Notes: generated from the sequence alone by a model not told the origin. Positions 1-15,217 are shown, numbered from the stretch's first letter. The stretch: 64,000 nucleotides of DNA from Cacajao melanocephalus (GCA_963573385.1 CAUYLG010044555.1:1-64000); one strand, 5' to 3'. Made by a program: numbers and translations.

Positions 1-224
1 TCTTAGTTATTTATTACAGGGCGCAGGGGCCATGATGGAATCGGCTTGGGCTGTTTATCCGGTAAACAAAGGCCAGCAATTTTGGGCAGTTACTGATAAG
101 GAAGGTGTGCAGCCTTACTTAGACGCCAAGGTCAGCAGTTATTGTGAGGAGAATGGGGCAGCTGTTTCAACTTATTTAAAACATAACTTTGTCTTTTACA
201 AAATAGTGTTGTTCAGGCTCTAAT
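1..224 (+). other. Unassigned sequence with exon-like left edge
   Basis: A T-rich stretch ends in ACAG at about 16-19, then 63 open codons from 32. I recognise no protein or repeat. The edge of the window prevents more. Confidence 0.25.
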
Positions 225-490
225 TTTAGGCCAGCTATAGCACACCTATATCTGGCATTTCTCCCCATGTTATCCCTCCCCAACTCCCTGCCCCCTGCTG
301 TTCCTCCCCTTTTTCTCCCCAACAGACCCCAGTGTGTGATACTGTCCTCCCTGTGTCCATGTGTTCTCATTGTTCAACACCCGCCTATGAGTGAGAACAT
401 GTGGTGTTTGATTTTCTGTTCTTGTGTCAGTTTGCTGAGAATGATGGTTTTCAGGTTCATCCATGTCCCTACAGAGGACACGAACTAATT
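225..490 (-). mobile_element. L1 3' end, primate-age (L1PA/PB-like)
   Basis: The plus strand carries the reverse complement of the L1 3' UTR, including the part that reads 'tgtgttctcattgttcaa' and 'tatgagtgagaacatg'. It is truncated to about 265 bp. Confidence 0.85.
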
Positions 491-880
491 GTTTTTTAAG
501 CCACAGATGATTTTTTAAACTTTCTCTTGGCTAATCAGATTAGCTCAGTACTATATTCTGTGATACTTGGTTAGCCACTCTATATATTGTCATGAGACAT
601 AGTCCCCAGAAAAAGTAGCAGCTAAGATTATTGATGGTAGCCTGCCTTATTTGTTTTCAAGCTTGAATTTGGTAACACATACCAGTTCCACATATGACTA
701 AGAATATCTTCGTTTGTATTTGAAGAACAAAGTATAGTAATGGAAATGCTCTTTGAAGTTGCTGAATTATCAGTCCTTTTGAAAACTTAACTGAAACTAT
801 AGAATTTATCATTTGTCCTGTATGGTACTATCTTGCTAGTGTAGTAAATGAAAAATAAAGGTAAGCGTTTTCTTTCTTTC
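490..880. other. Unique intronic sequence
   Basis: AT-rich, no repeat or gene recognised. Confidence 0.5.
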
Positions 881-1134
881 TTTTTTTTTTTTGAGACTGA
901 GTTTCACTCTGTCACCGAGGGTGGAGGGCAGTGGCAGTGGTGTTGCTCACTGCAGCCTCCACTTCCCAGGTTCAAGTGATTCTCCTGCTCAGCCTCCTGA
1001 GTAGCTGGGACTTACAGGGGTGCGCCACCACGCTTGACTAATTTTTTGTACTTTTAAGTAGAGATGGGGTTTCGCCATGTTGGCCAGATTGGTCTCGAAC
1101 TCCTGACTACAGGCGTGAGCCACCACGCCTGGCC
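881..1134 (-). mobile_element. Alu
   Basis: About 45 bp of the first monomer's second half is missing between 'aactcctgac' and 'acaggcgtg', so the copy is internally deleted. Confidence 0.93.
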
Positions 1135-1452
1135 ATGTTTTCATTTTTAAGTTGGATTGTTGGGTGCTTATGGGAAACATTAATTTGGTGCATTTCCTTA
1201 TTTTTTTCGGAAACATTGTATCAGGTATATGATTTTGAGAGGTTTGAATTAAGCCTTTTGTATATGTGTGCTTATAAGCATTCAAAGTACTTTTTCACTG
1301 AACTTTTTTTCTTGTCACTGGTTTAAAACATGAATTACACTCTGTTTCCTGAATTTTCACCAGATGTATATTACTAATTGACATGCAGTGGGACTTTCTG
1401 AGACTTTATTTACCTTATCTATCATAATTTCATTATTGTCGTCACTTTAATG

Positions 1453-2699
1453 CAGCATTTCTTAAACTTTTTGGTCTCAGGGCTCTTTTATACATTACAT
1501 GCTAACATTTTTATTTAAAAATCTGTTTTCCAAAAAAAAAAATAGTGAAGAGAGTGCCATTTTGCAGATATCATTAATGTCTGGCTTAAAAGACAAGCTG
1601 GATTTTCATCTTCCCTTCTGTGTTCAATCTATAATGATCTGCTGTTTTGGGTGAAGTATCTGAAGAAAGTCTACCTCTTATAAAATACGGAGTTGGAAAG
1701 AGAGGAGTAATTAGTAGCATTTTCAGGTAGTTGTGGACATTCTTCTTTTGCTACTACACTAAAACTCTGCAAGTGGTAGTTTCTTAAAGGTCACTTGCAA
1801 TATGGAATCTGAAATATGATCAGCAAACTTTTTATACTCTCTTACATTAAATTCACTGGTCTGTCTTGTATTTGGAGTGAATCTCTTACCCAGACACGAT
1901 TTTGTAGCATCATCTATCCATCATCTGGAGACTTTTGGTTCCTTGAATTGTGTAGTTCTTTTGAGTGTTGACATGTTTCATTATAGAATATCAAAAATTC
2001 ACATTCGTTAGCCTCACTACTGATATTATCAGAAAAGTCTTTAAGTATAGGGAGCTGTCAAGCTTATGGTGGTAGGTACAAGTTCTTCAGACTTTAATTT
2101 TCACTTAAAAGTTGAATTTTATTAATGACAACAAATTCTGTCAGCTATTTTTTTTTAAAGGATGGGCTTTTTTCATTGATTTTTGAAAAAATATCTTTCA
2201 GATACTTGAGTCTGAATAATTATGCTTTATCTGTCAGTCATTCTTTCAAGTAACAATGATATTCCACAACAAAAGAAGCTAGCTCAGCGCTCAAACAGTT
2301 GCAACTGTGCTTTTCTTTGAGGCAGTCATCTTATGTTAGTGTCCAGCAGAAGCATTTCACGTGTATTTGCCATTTGGTGTCACAGGATGTTAAGGGATGC
2401 GTACTCAAGGGTTGAAATTTAATAAAAACAGTTTTACTGTTCATCAAGGACATTCTGAAGTGAAACAGACTCTTTAAAAAATTGCCAGTGCTAGATGGTA
2501 AAGAATACAGTGGTATAGTTTGGTACCACTGCCTCGATTTGTGGTAGTACCAGTAGCTTTACCCACTGTTGCTTTTGCACTATCAGCAAATATCAACACA
2601 GTGAAGAGGAATTAAATATTTTAAGAAAATATTTTGACCTTGTGAACACACAGTCTTGAGGACCCCTAGGGATCTATAGACTATACTTTGAGAAAACTA
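1453..2699 (-). mobile_element. hAT-type DNA transposon fossil with terminal repeats
   Basis: The left end starts 'cagcatttcttaaac' and the right end is its imperfect inverse ('ctttgagaaaacta'). The flanks 1445-1452 and 2700-2707 match at 6 of 8 bases, as expected for an old 8-bp hAT target duplication. Minus-strand translation near 1560-2100 shows fragments such as FSDNISSEANECEFLIFYN and a decayed EFW-like motif followed by KEECPQL. These resemble the C-terminal transposase region shared by Charlie/ZBED5/FAM200-type hAT proteins. Many stops and frameshifts are present, so it is not coding. Confidence 0.75.
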
Positions 2700-2881
2700 A
2701 TTTAGTGCGTTGTAGTATGAAAAGATTGCAGGTTCCATTTAAAAATACCTGGTGAAGTGCTGATCCCTTTTTATTGAGATGGCCTGCCTAATAGAGACAC
2801 TCCTCCCCTCAGTGCTTCTTAGAGGAACCTCATTCATAACAATGAATTGCATGCCTATTTCAGTGTTTATTGTTGGCTTTA

Positions 2882-3196
<315 letters not shown>

Positions 3197-3284
3197 ACAG
3201 TACGTATTTTTTAACCAGATTTAAACCACTTTGAAATTATTTCTTTTAAGCATATATTTATTACACATTACACTTCTGTTGGTG

Positions 3285-3415
3285 GGTAACCTACCTTTGC
3301 CCTTACTATCTTATTTAATTCTCCTCACAACTGCACAAGGGAGGGACTTTTAAAAAAATCTTCATTTTTGTAAATAATATGACAGAAGCTCTAAGAAATT
3401 GTATGACTAGTCCCT
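3285..3415 (-). mobile_element. MIR SINE fragment
   Basis: 'ttaattctcctcacaactgc' followed by a decayed 'gaagctctaagaaattgtat' fits the MIR core read in reverse. Confidence 0.6.
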
Positions 3416-4084
3416 ATTTCCTGATATTTAGAAATATATTGTTAAAATAGTCTCTTTAAGTAGATAATAGAAATCTTGCAAGGTCTTCCTGGGTAGATGC
3501 TCTGTGGTGACTCCAGGTTGTCTCTTTCCTCAACTGCATTTCACAGGGCAGCCATCTTGAAGTCCCATTCACCTTGGCAGCTAGTGGTTCTTTCTCACTC
3601 TCCTGGTGAAGGCCTTACAGAAGGAGTAAGGAAGCTGTTTTTTGTTTACTCCTTTGATTAACAGCCTTGCCGCTGAACATTTGGAATCATACCAATTTCT
3701 GTCAATCTTATGCTTGTGAGGAGGAACAAACAGGAACAAAAATGTATGAGTTTGGTGTTTATTTCCTGAACTGACACCAAGGTTGTGGCTGACAGCAGAG
3801 ATTTAGTTTTGCATTTTACTGCCAACTGCCTAAGCCGGGTCTACTCTCTGAAATGTTAAGCCTAACAGCAGAAAATGTTCCTTTATTTAGTGGTTAGCAA
3901 GAGACTTATAAAAACAATGTTTGTACTCTTCGTATTCAGGTATTCATGCATAAATTCAGGTGGTAACTTTAATAATCTGAGGATGGGGTAAGGAGAATTA
4001 AAGAAAAAAAAAAAACACAGTATAGGATAATATTAAGATTTGGAGTCATAAACTTATTAAAACTTACGATTTACTCTCCAGTTT
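3416..4084. other. Repeat-poor intronic tract
   Basis: 3480-3860 is more GC-balanced than its surroundings and matches no repeat known to me. No ORF of note. Confidence 0.4.
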
Positions 4085-4270
4085 TTTAATTATGAAATAT
4101 TTCAAACCTACAGAAAAGGCTAGTGAATAGTATAATGTATGTCTAACAGCTGTACTCTGTACATGTTGACATTTGCCATATTTCTTTAAAGCTAGAAAAC
4201 ATTTTAGATTTCTTCTCCCCCCGCAACCCTTACCTTACTTGCTAGAGGTAACTGTTGTCCTGGAGTTGGC
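4085..4270 (-). mobile_element. Old L1/HAL1 3' end
   Basis: 'ttatgaaatatttcaaacct', then 'gtgaatagtataatgtatg' and 'catgttgacatttgcc', diverged. Confidence 0.55.
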
Positions 4271-4629
4271 ATGTATTATTGTCACTCATTGTGACTAGTC
4301 TGCAGTTGCCAAAACAAAATCTTTATAGTTTAACTGGTGAAAACCAATCAAGTTCCTTGGAGATGTGTTAGGCAGTGTGCTCCAAATATCTAGCAGTTAT
4401 GGAAGTCCAGTGTTTAGTTTGAGTAGAGATTTTTTCAGTGTAGGTTATATCTTGACAACCCTTTTTTTCTTCTGTTTCTATAGTATGTGAATTAAATATT
4501 TTCCAGAATTTTAACATAAATTAGGTGATCAAAAGTATTGTTTTTTATTTTGGTCATGTAGATTTTTATTTTGGTAATGTAGTTGTTTCTTCTTCATCTT
4601 TATTGTGATAATTACACTGACAGTGTTTT

Positions 4630-4947
<318 letters not shown>

Positions 4948-4949
4948 TG

Positions 4950-5539
4950 AATATGAAATAGTCTTTAGAGTATTCTTTCTCAGAAGACTTGATCTCTAAT
5001 TTATGCAAAGAATATTGACAAAGTATTTTTTTCTTCAGTTTTATTTATTGCTATGAATGTATTAATGTGACCTAAACTTTTAGTTACAGTGTTCATGAAT
5101 TGCACTTAAATTTTATGGTCTCAAATTTATTGAAGTTTGGGTTGTGATTCTACTAAATAAATATCTTTATTTATATCTCTGTTTTCTGTATATCTTTGTT
5201 ATGATTTTTATGGAGAATGTCAGAAAGCATCATCAAGATTTTACTTTTATTGTATGTTGTATTTGCCTATTCCTAAAATTCTGTGATATTCAGCTTTGAT
5301 CAAATCTGTCTGTTTCACATTTGGTAAAACAACTGGGAAGAACTTAGGCAATTCTTGTTATATCTGGAGAAAATGACAGCTGTACAAATATATTTTCTTC
5401 CTTTTGATTTTCTGTAGCTTTCAGTTTATAAAGTTGGTTCTTTGTTTTGATTCATCGTATATTTAAAATCTTAGGAATAACTTGGTTTCTTTGCAAAAGC
5501 AAACGTAACATAGTAAAATCAATTAAAAATGTAAATTAT
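4950..5539. other. Unique AT-rich intronic tract
   Basis: Nothing recognised. Confidence 0.5.
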
Positions 5540-6060
<521 letters not shown>

Positions 6061-6377
6061 GTTGAGGTATTAAAACTTAGTTGAGGTATTAAAACTAAGT
6101 AATTGAAACAGTTTTAATTTTAAAATATTTTAATTAAACTCATTTTATTTGGCTTTTTCAAATAACATTATTAAAAACCTCATTCAAGGTTTTTGTGGCA
6201 CGTGAGCATGATCTTTTCCCTAGTTCTTTGAGCATAAGGTACCATTATCCAAGTTTAAAAATGTGAAAAATGCCATGTAACTGATTTTTCTCTCTGCAGT
6301 ATAACATTACATTATAAAAACAGAGACAGCTTATTTTGTTGCTTTTGTATTTTTATCCCTTAGAAATACCTGTTCAG
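6061..6377. other. Unique AT-rich intronic tract
   Basis: A 20-bp unit around 'gttgaggtattaaaact' occurs twice (6061-6096); otherwise nothing. Confidence 0.5.
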
Positions 6378-6810
6378 GGCCAGGTGTGGTGGCTCACGCC
6401 TGTAATCCCAGCACTTTGGGAGGCTAAGGTGGGCAGATCACCTCAGGTCAGGAGTTTGAGATCAGCCTGGCCAGCATGGCAAAACCCTGTCTCTACTAAA
6501 AATACAAAAATTAGCCCAGCATGGTGGTGAGTGTCTGTAATCCCAGCTACTTAGCTCACATCTGTAATCCCAGCCAGAAGTTGCAGCCCAGCCTAGCCAA
6601 CTTGGTGAAACCCCATCTCTACTAAAAATACAAAAGTTAGCCCAGCATGGTGGCTGATGCCTGTAATCCCAGCTACTCGGGAGGCTGAGGTACAAGAATC
6701 TCTTGAACGTGCGAGGTAGAGATTGCAGTGAGCCAGGACTGCGTCACTGCACTCCAGCCTGAGTGACAGAGAGAGACAGTCTCAAAAAAAAAAAAAAAAA
6801 AGAGAAAGAG
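6378..6810 (+). mobile_element. Alu with internal duplication (about 430 bp)
   Basis: After 'tcccagctactta' the sequence returns to 'gctcacatctgtaatccc' and then repeats the 'gtgaaaccccatctctacta' block, before finishing with a normal second monomer. Confidence 0.92.
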
Positions 6811-6965
6811 AGGTAGTCTGTTGATATGGTGGTAGCACTAGTATAGTAATTCCCTTGGAAAAAAAGACGACTTTAAAACTGACCTATTTCTTTAAAAAGC
6901 AGTACATACTCTTTTTTTCCCGCCAAAAAAACATATTGAGTACTTAAGGTTTTCAAGTAAAGAAG

Positions 6966-7263
6966 TAGCAGCCCTAGTGGCTCATGTCTGTAATCCCAGC
7001 ACTTTGGGAGGCCAGGGTGGGTGGATTGCTTGAGCCCAGAACTTAGAGACCAGCCTAGACAAAAGGGTGAAACCCTGTCTCTACAAAAAAAAACACAAAA
7101 AATTGGCTGGGTGTGATGGTATGCATCTCTAGTCTCAGCTATTTTGGAGGCTCAGGTGGGAGGATCACCTGAGACTAGGAGGTCGAGGCTACAGTGGGCT
7201 GTGATTGCACCACTGCATTCCAGGGTCAGTGACAGAGTGAGATCCTGTCTTTAAAAAACAAAA
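6966..7263 (+). mobile_element. Alu, old
   Basis: Diverged dimer with a short A-rich tail. Confidence 0.9.
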
Positions 7264-7663
7264 TTACTAGTGCCACTTTTGGGGTACCCAATGCTGGTAA
7301 AAAGGCTATACAACAAAAAGTTGTATCACAGCAGAATAGGAAGGGTTACCAAAAAATGGATTAGAGACCTACACTTGAACTGTGTTCTTGATTACATTGG
7401 TTCTGATACAAAGTGCATGCCTAGTACCATTTTGTATTCTCACAACTATTTGTTTTGGAAGAATTGAAGGAAGTTTTAACTATGGCATATAAATACACAG
7501 TGTTTACGTCTTTACTAAGCAAAGATTTTATTTAGCTAAAGCTGCTTTATTAAGTGGACAGAAATAGGTAACATGTTGAGCACTTATTTTGTTTTCTATG
7601 GTGAGCACTTAAACAGTGTGGATGCAAAATTGATTTGTGAGGTACTAGGCAACATAAGAAAGA
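7264..7663. other. Unique intronic tract
   Basis: A 65-codon frame starts at 7270 but resembles no protein. Confidence 0.45.
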
Positions 7664-8379
<716 letters not shown>

Positions 8380-8394
8380 TATTTGTTTTTATTT

Positions 8395-8640
8395 AGAACA
8401 TTTAAAATACACACCAAATAGAATAATAGAATAATATAACAAATTCTATGTACCCCCACCCAACTTTAGAAATTTATAGTAGATTTTTAAATGTGCTATC
8501 AATGATTAACAGCAAATTACTTTTGTAAAAAGACATAATTTCACTTATATATATTTGCACTTCTCTGCCATCAGTCTTGGTAAATTTTATCTCCTAAGGC
8601 TCTATGACCCTTTGTATCACTTGATAAAGTCAGAATATAT
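8395..8640 (-). mobile_element. Old L1/HAL1 3' end
   Basis: 'acacaccaaatagaataata' and 'tctatgtacccccacccaac' match the same terminal block as at 4.1 kb; strongly diverged. Confidence 0.45.
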
Positions 8641-8814
8641 GAAAGTGATACATCAAAGTGACATGTAGTTTCTTCACTTACTATGGAGCTCAATTCATTT
8701 GTAAGTTATCTATTTGGTTTGCTCTGAAGAAACAAAAATGATCTATCTCCTCATTATTTGCAAATTATCAGTATTTTTAACCTCCACTTTCTAGATGTAT
8801 ATTTGTGTATTACT

Positions 8815-8997
8815 AGTGCAGTGGGTATCTTCTGGCAACATCTGGAAACTTCTTTGATTGTCACAGTGGGTACATGCTGCTGACATCTAGTGATCAGCCA
8901 CGCTGCTTAACATCCTGCAATGCACAGTACATTCCACAACAAAGGATCATCCAGCCCAAAATGTCAGTAGTGCTTAGGTATAGAAACCCTGGTCCAG
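8815..8997 (+). mobile_element. hAT-type MER element
   Basis: 'ggtacatgctgctgacatct', 'aacatcctgcaatgcacagt' and 'catccagcccaaaatgtcag' are a common MER block ending in 'aaaccctgg'. Exact family not assigned. Confidence 0.6.
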
Positions 8998-9132
8998 TAT
9001 AAGTGAAACGATTTTCGTGGACAAGCTATTTTAGTGTTTTTTGTTTCGTTTAGTTTTGTTTGTTTTTAAAAAAGGAAATTGAGATTAATCTTGAGGACTT
9101 ATCTTTACTGATTTAAAAAAAATTTATTCTTG

Positions 9133-9434
9133 GCTGGGCATGGTGGTTCAGGCCCATAATCCCAGCACTTTGGGAGGCTGAGATAGGCAGATCACTTCCG
9201 CTCAGAAGTTCAAGACCAGCCTAGGTAACGTGGTGAAAGCCCATCTCTACAAAAATACAAATGTCAGCCTGGTGTGCTGGTGTGTTCCTGTAGGGAACAC
9301 ACTCGAGAGGGCTGAAGTGGGAGGATCCCTTGAGCTGGGGAGGTTGAGGCTGCAGTAAGCTGTAATCACACCACTATACTCCAGCATGGGCAACAGGAGA
9401 CCCTGATTCAAATAATAATAATAAGAAGAAGAAT
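9133..9434 (+). mobile_element. Alu, diverged
   Basis: Tail is (AAT)n/(AAG)n. The link between monomers is altered by 'gtagggaacacactcgagag'. Confidence 0.9.
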
Positions 9435-10029
9435 CATCTTAACCACTCCATTTTTTCACTAGCTATTTTGCAGATTACTTCTTTAAAACAATTTGGGGCA
9501 TTTAACACTATTACAAAAGCATTTTTATTCTGTAACAGCCCTGACTGAAGAAAATTCTAAGAGCAATACATATGGTATTTTTCTTTCTTTCTTTTTTCAG
9601 TCTCCGTAGAGACTGTCAAAAATTGCCAATGCCAACTATATTTCAAGTTGTCATGGTGAGGTATTGGGAAAAGTTTTCAATTGGCAATTATCGTGCTTCG
9701 GATAAACCTCATTGGCTACGATACTGCCACTTCGCAAAGCTTACATATGGTGTTTTAAACATGACTTTTTGCTGCTCTTTTAAAAATTCTTACATTTGGA
9801 AAGATGTCTTCTCTTCTACCTCACCCATTTTAATTCAAGCTTAATTTTTTAATTTTAAGTTTAAAGATTCATATACCATAAAGAGAAAAATGTAATATAA
9901 AATTGAAGTATGGCTGATTTCTCAGCTGTAAGTAGAGAAGATTTACTTGTAGGATTTTTCATCATAAAGAAAAGCCTATCAGGAAAGAAAATAAACTTTT
10001 CTTTCCACTGCCCATCCTCCCCTCTAGCT
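9435..10029. other. Unique intronic tract
   Basis: Contains a strong acceptor-like pyrimidine run ending CAG at about 9599 and a 90-codon frame; no protein match recognised. Confidence 0.4.
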
Positions 10030-10215
10030 TTTAACCTTTTCATTCTGGAAAATTTCAAAACATATACAAAAGTAGAGAAATAGTACAGCGAACTTCCATA
10101 TACCTATCATTCACCTTCCTGTGATCAACAAGTAGTCATTCTTGTTTCAGCTATACCTCAGTAAACAAGAATGACTACGTGTACCTCACAGTATTATTTT
10201 AAAGAAAACCTCAGA
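10030..10215 (-). mobile_element. Old L1/HAL1 3' end with internal inverted copy
   Basis: 'aaaatttcaaaacatataca' and 'agagaaatagtacagcgaac' identify the element. In place of the usual run-on after 'cagctatacctca', a perfect inverted copy of 16 bp appears (10163-10178). Confidence 0.6.
10132..10178. repeat. Perfect 16-bp inverted repeat, 15-nt loop
   Basis: 10132-10147 (gtagtcattcttgttt) and 10163-10178 (aaacaagaatgactac) are exact reverse complements. Confidence 0.95.
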
Positions 10216-10223
10216 GAGTGTAA

Positions 10224-11950
<1,727 letters not shown>

Positions 11951-12752
11951 TCACTTTTTTTCCCCCCCTCCTCTGAAAGAGCCTTTCTTGAAAATATTTT
12001 ATGGTTGAAAGTTGTGGCATTTTCTGCTCACAGAGGAAAAAAAAGTATACCACCCAGTGTTGTTTACAGCTTCAGTTTCTTTTATATAACCATGCAGAAC
12101 TCAGTGACTGTGATGATTTGACACATTTTTTTCCTTACTGTATAAGTTATATGCCATACTTAGACCTTTCTTGAGAGGATCACCTGTATTGTTGAGCAAA
12201 GAAAAAGGTTGGGTTTAGAGTACTTCTCAACCCTTTTTCTGCTGCTTCAAGGTGAAGGCTGATGTTTCTTACATTCACAAGTTAGGGACAGACTCCTATA
12301 GATTAGGGGCTGTGGCATAGATGCCCCAGGTGCTGTCGGTTTTCACCCATAGTCTCTTAAGACCTTGCCATTACTGTGCACGCTAGCCAACATCTACATC
12401 TCACCAACTTTGTCTCTTTTCTTGCTGAGAGCTTTTCTTGCTGCCAGCTATTCTGCCTGCCTGGAGGGCAGGCCAGAAATACCAGGATATTAACACTTAC
12501 TTTGGGAGTGGCGTTCAGCCAGTATCTGCCAGGAGTTGGTGGATAAACACCCAGCTCCTTTAACCCTCAGGTGGGATGACTAAGGCACATGTCTACACTG
12601 TTTTCCAGAGTACTACAGCAGGATTAAGCAACAGTTTTCCCTGGTAGTATCCAACTGGTACTGGTTTTCTACACTCATCACTTTAGAGGCTCCTTTCTTC
12701 TTCCTTTCTTTTCCAATCCTCAGTGTTTTCTGACAAATAAAGTACTTGAACT
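11951..12752. other. Intronic tract, probably an old repeat in its right half
   Basis: 12240-12720 reads like a dispersed LTR-type sequence ('gccattactgtgcacgctag', 'ctggagggcaggccagaaat'), but I cannot name it. Confidence 0.35.
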
Positions 12753-12919
12753 GTATTTATTTATTTAGTTTTTGAGACAGTGTTTCACTCTGTCACCCAG
12801 GCTGGAATGCAGTGGCGTGATCTCAGCTCACGGCACCCCAGCCTCTGGGGCTCTAGTGATTCTCCCACCTCTGCCTCCTGAGTAGCTGGGACCGCAAGTG
12901 TGTGCCACCACACCCAGCT
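12753..12919 (-). mobile_element. Alu, truncated
   Basis: Only the second monomer remains; the break point is replaced by a long CT-rich tract. Confidence 0.9.
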
Positions 12920-13008
12920 GGCTTGCTTCCTTCCTTCCTTGCTTGCTTCCTCCTTCCCTCCCTCCCTCCCTCCCTCCCTCCCTTCTTACCTCCCTCCATC
13001 CCTCCCTA
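12920..13008. repeat. Polypyrimidine (CTTC)n/(CCCT)n tract
   Basis: An almost uninterrupted pyrimidine run on the plus strand joining a truncated Alu to an old LTR-like repeat. Confidence 0.93.
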
Positions 13009-13011
13009 ACC

Positions 13012-13380
13012 CCAGCTACCTCAGAATGTGACAGTTTGGAGATAAGACCTTTGAAAAGGTGATGAAGTTAAAAAGAGGCAGTGACGGTGGTCCCTAATCC
13101 AGTTTGACTGGTGTCCTTATAGAAGAGGAAATTTGGAGAGTTAGGGGAGACAGACCGGGCGTGCACATGCACAGAGGAATGACCATGTGAGGAGGCAGCA
13201 AGTGAGTAGCCATCCGCAAGCCTAGGAGCTGAGCCTTAGAAGAAACCAAAGTTGTAGGTGCCTCGATCTTGGACTTCAGCCCCCAGAAACTAAGAGAACA
13301 TACTTTTCAGTGTTTAAGCCACCCAGTCTGTGGAAATTTGTTATGGCAGCCCTAGCAAACTGATACATGTGATTTAATAA
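13012..13380 (+). mobile_element. Old LTR-like repeat (MLT/ERVL class suspected)
   Basis: It contains the widely dispersed blocks 'aatccagtttgactggtgtc', 'gaccatgtgaggaggcag', 'gatcttggacttcagcc' and 'atggcagccctagcaaac' in the usual order. The family name is from memory and not certain. Confidence 0.5.
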
Positions 13381-13469
13381 TTGTGATTTAAGTTTTTGAA
13401 CTAAGAAGTCTAGTTGATGGATTTTTAGAAAAATTTACTTTTTTCTTGTGTTTTGCTTTTTTGTTACTA

Positions 13470-13700
13470 AAATTTTAATTGAAATATAACCTACATTTAA
13501 GAAAATGGCACAAATCGTAAGTTTATGCTGTTGATGAATTCTTACAAAGTGAACACATCCCTGTAACCACCACGCAGGTAACAAAAGAACATTTGTCAGC
13601 TATGCTTTGATTTTATTCATGGATCCAGTATCAGATTTTCTAGACTAATCTTTTACATATCTTCAGTAACGTATTCCCCTTTTAACATAGATTACTGTTT
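13470..13700 (-). mobile_element. Old L1 3' end
   Basis: 'attgaaatataacctacatt', 'aagtgaacacatccctgtaa' and 'accaccacgcaggtaaca' in L1 order. Confidence 0.55.
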
Positions 13701-13887
13701 GTTTTTAACCTTTAAGCATAAGTTTTACATGGACGCAACCAGTATTGTTTAGAAATGTTGCAACATTAGAAATAATATTAAGCTTCTTAAGAACTAGGTT
13801 GCTAATATAAACCAACTAAACCAACCAGAGTTATAGTTCCAACATTTATTTATCTGTTTTTTTTTTTTAAACTAAGAGACTGGTTAT

Positions 13888-14172
13888 TTATTTATTTGGA
13901 GACAAGGTCTTGCTCTGTCACCCAGATTGGACTGCAGTGCTGTGATCATGGTTCACTGCAGCCTCTAACTTCTGGGCTCAAGCGATCTTCCCACCTCAGC
14001 CTCCCAAATAGCTGAGACTACAGGCACACACCGCCACACCCAGCTAATGTTTTAAAAAAGTTTCTCGTAGAGACCAGGTCTCACTTTGTTGCCCAGGCTT
14101 TTCTCAAACTCCCTTGCCTTGGCCTCCCAAAGTGTTGGGTTTATAGGTGTAAGCCACTGTGTCCAGCAGAGC
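13888..14172 (-). mobile_element. Alu with clear target-site duplication
   Basis: 'agagactggttat' is present at 13875-13887 and 14173-14185. Confidence 0.95.
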
Positions 14173-14185
14173 AGAGACTGGTTAT

Positions 14186-14912
14186 CTTTGTAAGACACAT
14201 AGTCTCGTAAAATTTATCATTACATAGGCTCCAATTAATTTTTCTTTCTCCCACTTAACATCTTTTAAAATTTTTTTCTGACAAGGCTTAGAAGAAAATA
14301 AAAGCTTTTGTGGAAAGAGTGTCAGTTGAATCAGTGATGCAGGTAATTTATTTGAATTACTTTTCATGAGTTTTACAGTCTTGAAATCATTTCCAACAAA
14401 TGACTTTTTTTTTCAGCTAGTGAGGTACTCTGTATGCAGAGTATTTTCCCCTTTCCCGTTGAAACTGTCTTTCTGAGTAAATTATATTCTAATGGAAAGG
14501 TTCTGTGGCTTTGAAGTAGTTATTCCTGAAAGCTGGAAAATATAGAGAATCTGCATACAAGAAAGACTAGGGGCTGCAGTCATAAAAAGTATCAGAGGTG
14601 GTATCTGAGAGAACCATCATGAGATCAGACTAGTTCATGGAGGAATTGGAGAAGTCCAGTTGCAGAGAAGGATCGGAATGAAAGGGATGTGGCTTCCAGC
14701 TGACTGAGGGGAGATTGTAATGAAAGCCCAGTGAAGGCAGTAGCAGTGTGTCATACTGGGAGGGTAGCAGAGAGAGTGGAGGAAGATCACAGTGGTCAGT
14801 CAGAATGGTAACAGGCCGTTGGCTGGGGCAGCAGTAGAAATTAAATAGGCAGCAATTTAGAAGAGTTGCATGTGGTGACATAGCCGTGAAAAATGCTGGT
14901 GTCTAAAACTGT
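14186..14912. other. Unique intronic tract
   Basis: Purine-rich 14580-14880; no gene or repeat recognised. Confidence 0.45.
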
Positions 14913-15217
14913 ATCTTTTTTTTTTTTTTTTTTTTGAGACTCTCGCTCTGTCATCTGGTTGCGGTGCAGTGGCACGATCTCAGCTCACTGCAGCCTCCGC
15001 CTCCCAGGTGTAAGCAATTCGTCTGCCTCAGCCTCCTGAGTAGCCAAGACTGTAGGTGCGTGCTACCAGGCCTGGCTAACTTTTGTATTTTCTAGTAGAG
15101 ACAGGGTTTCACCATGTTGGCCAGGCTGGTCTCAAACTCATGACCTCAGGTGATCTGCCCACCTTGGCCTTCCAAGTAAGTGGTGAGATTACAGGCATGA
15201 GCTGCTGCGCCCAACCT
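14913..15217 (-). mobile_element. Alu
   Basis: A 21-base T run (A-tail) precedes the body. Confidence 0.94.

Noticed and set aside
9572..9844. 90-codon frame with a strong acceptor-like tract
   Set aside because: No recognisable homology, no convincing paired donor and no match to GTF2F2.
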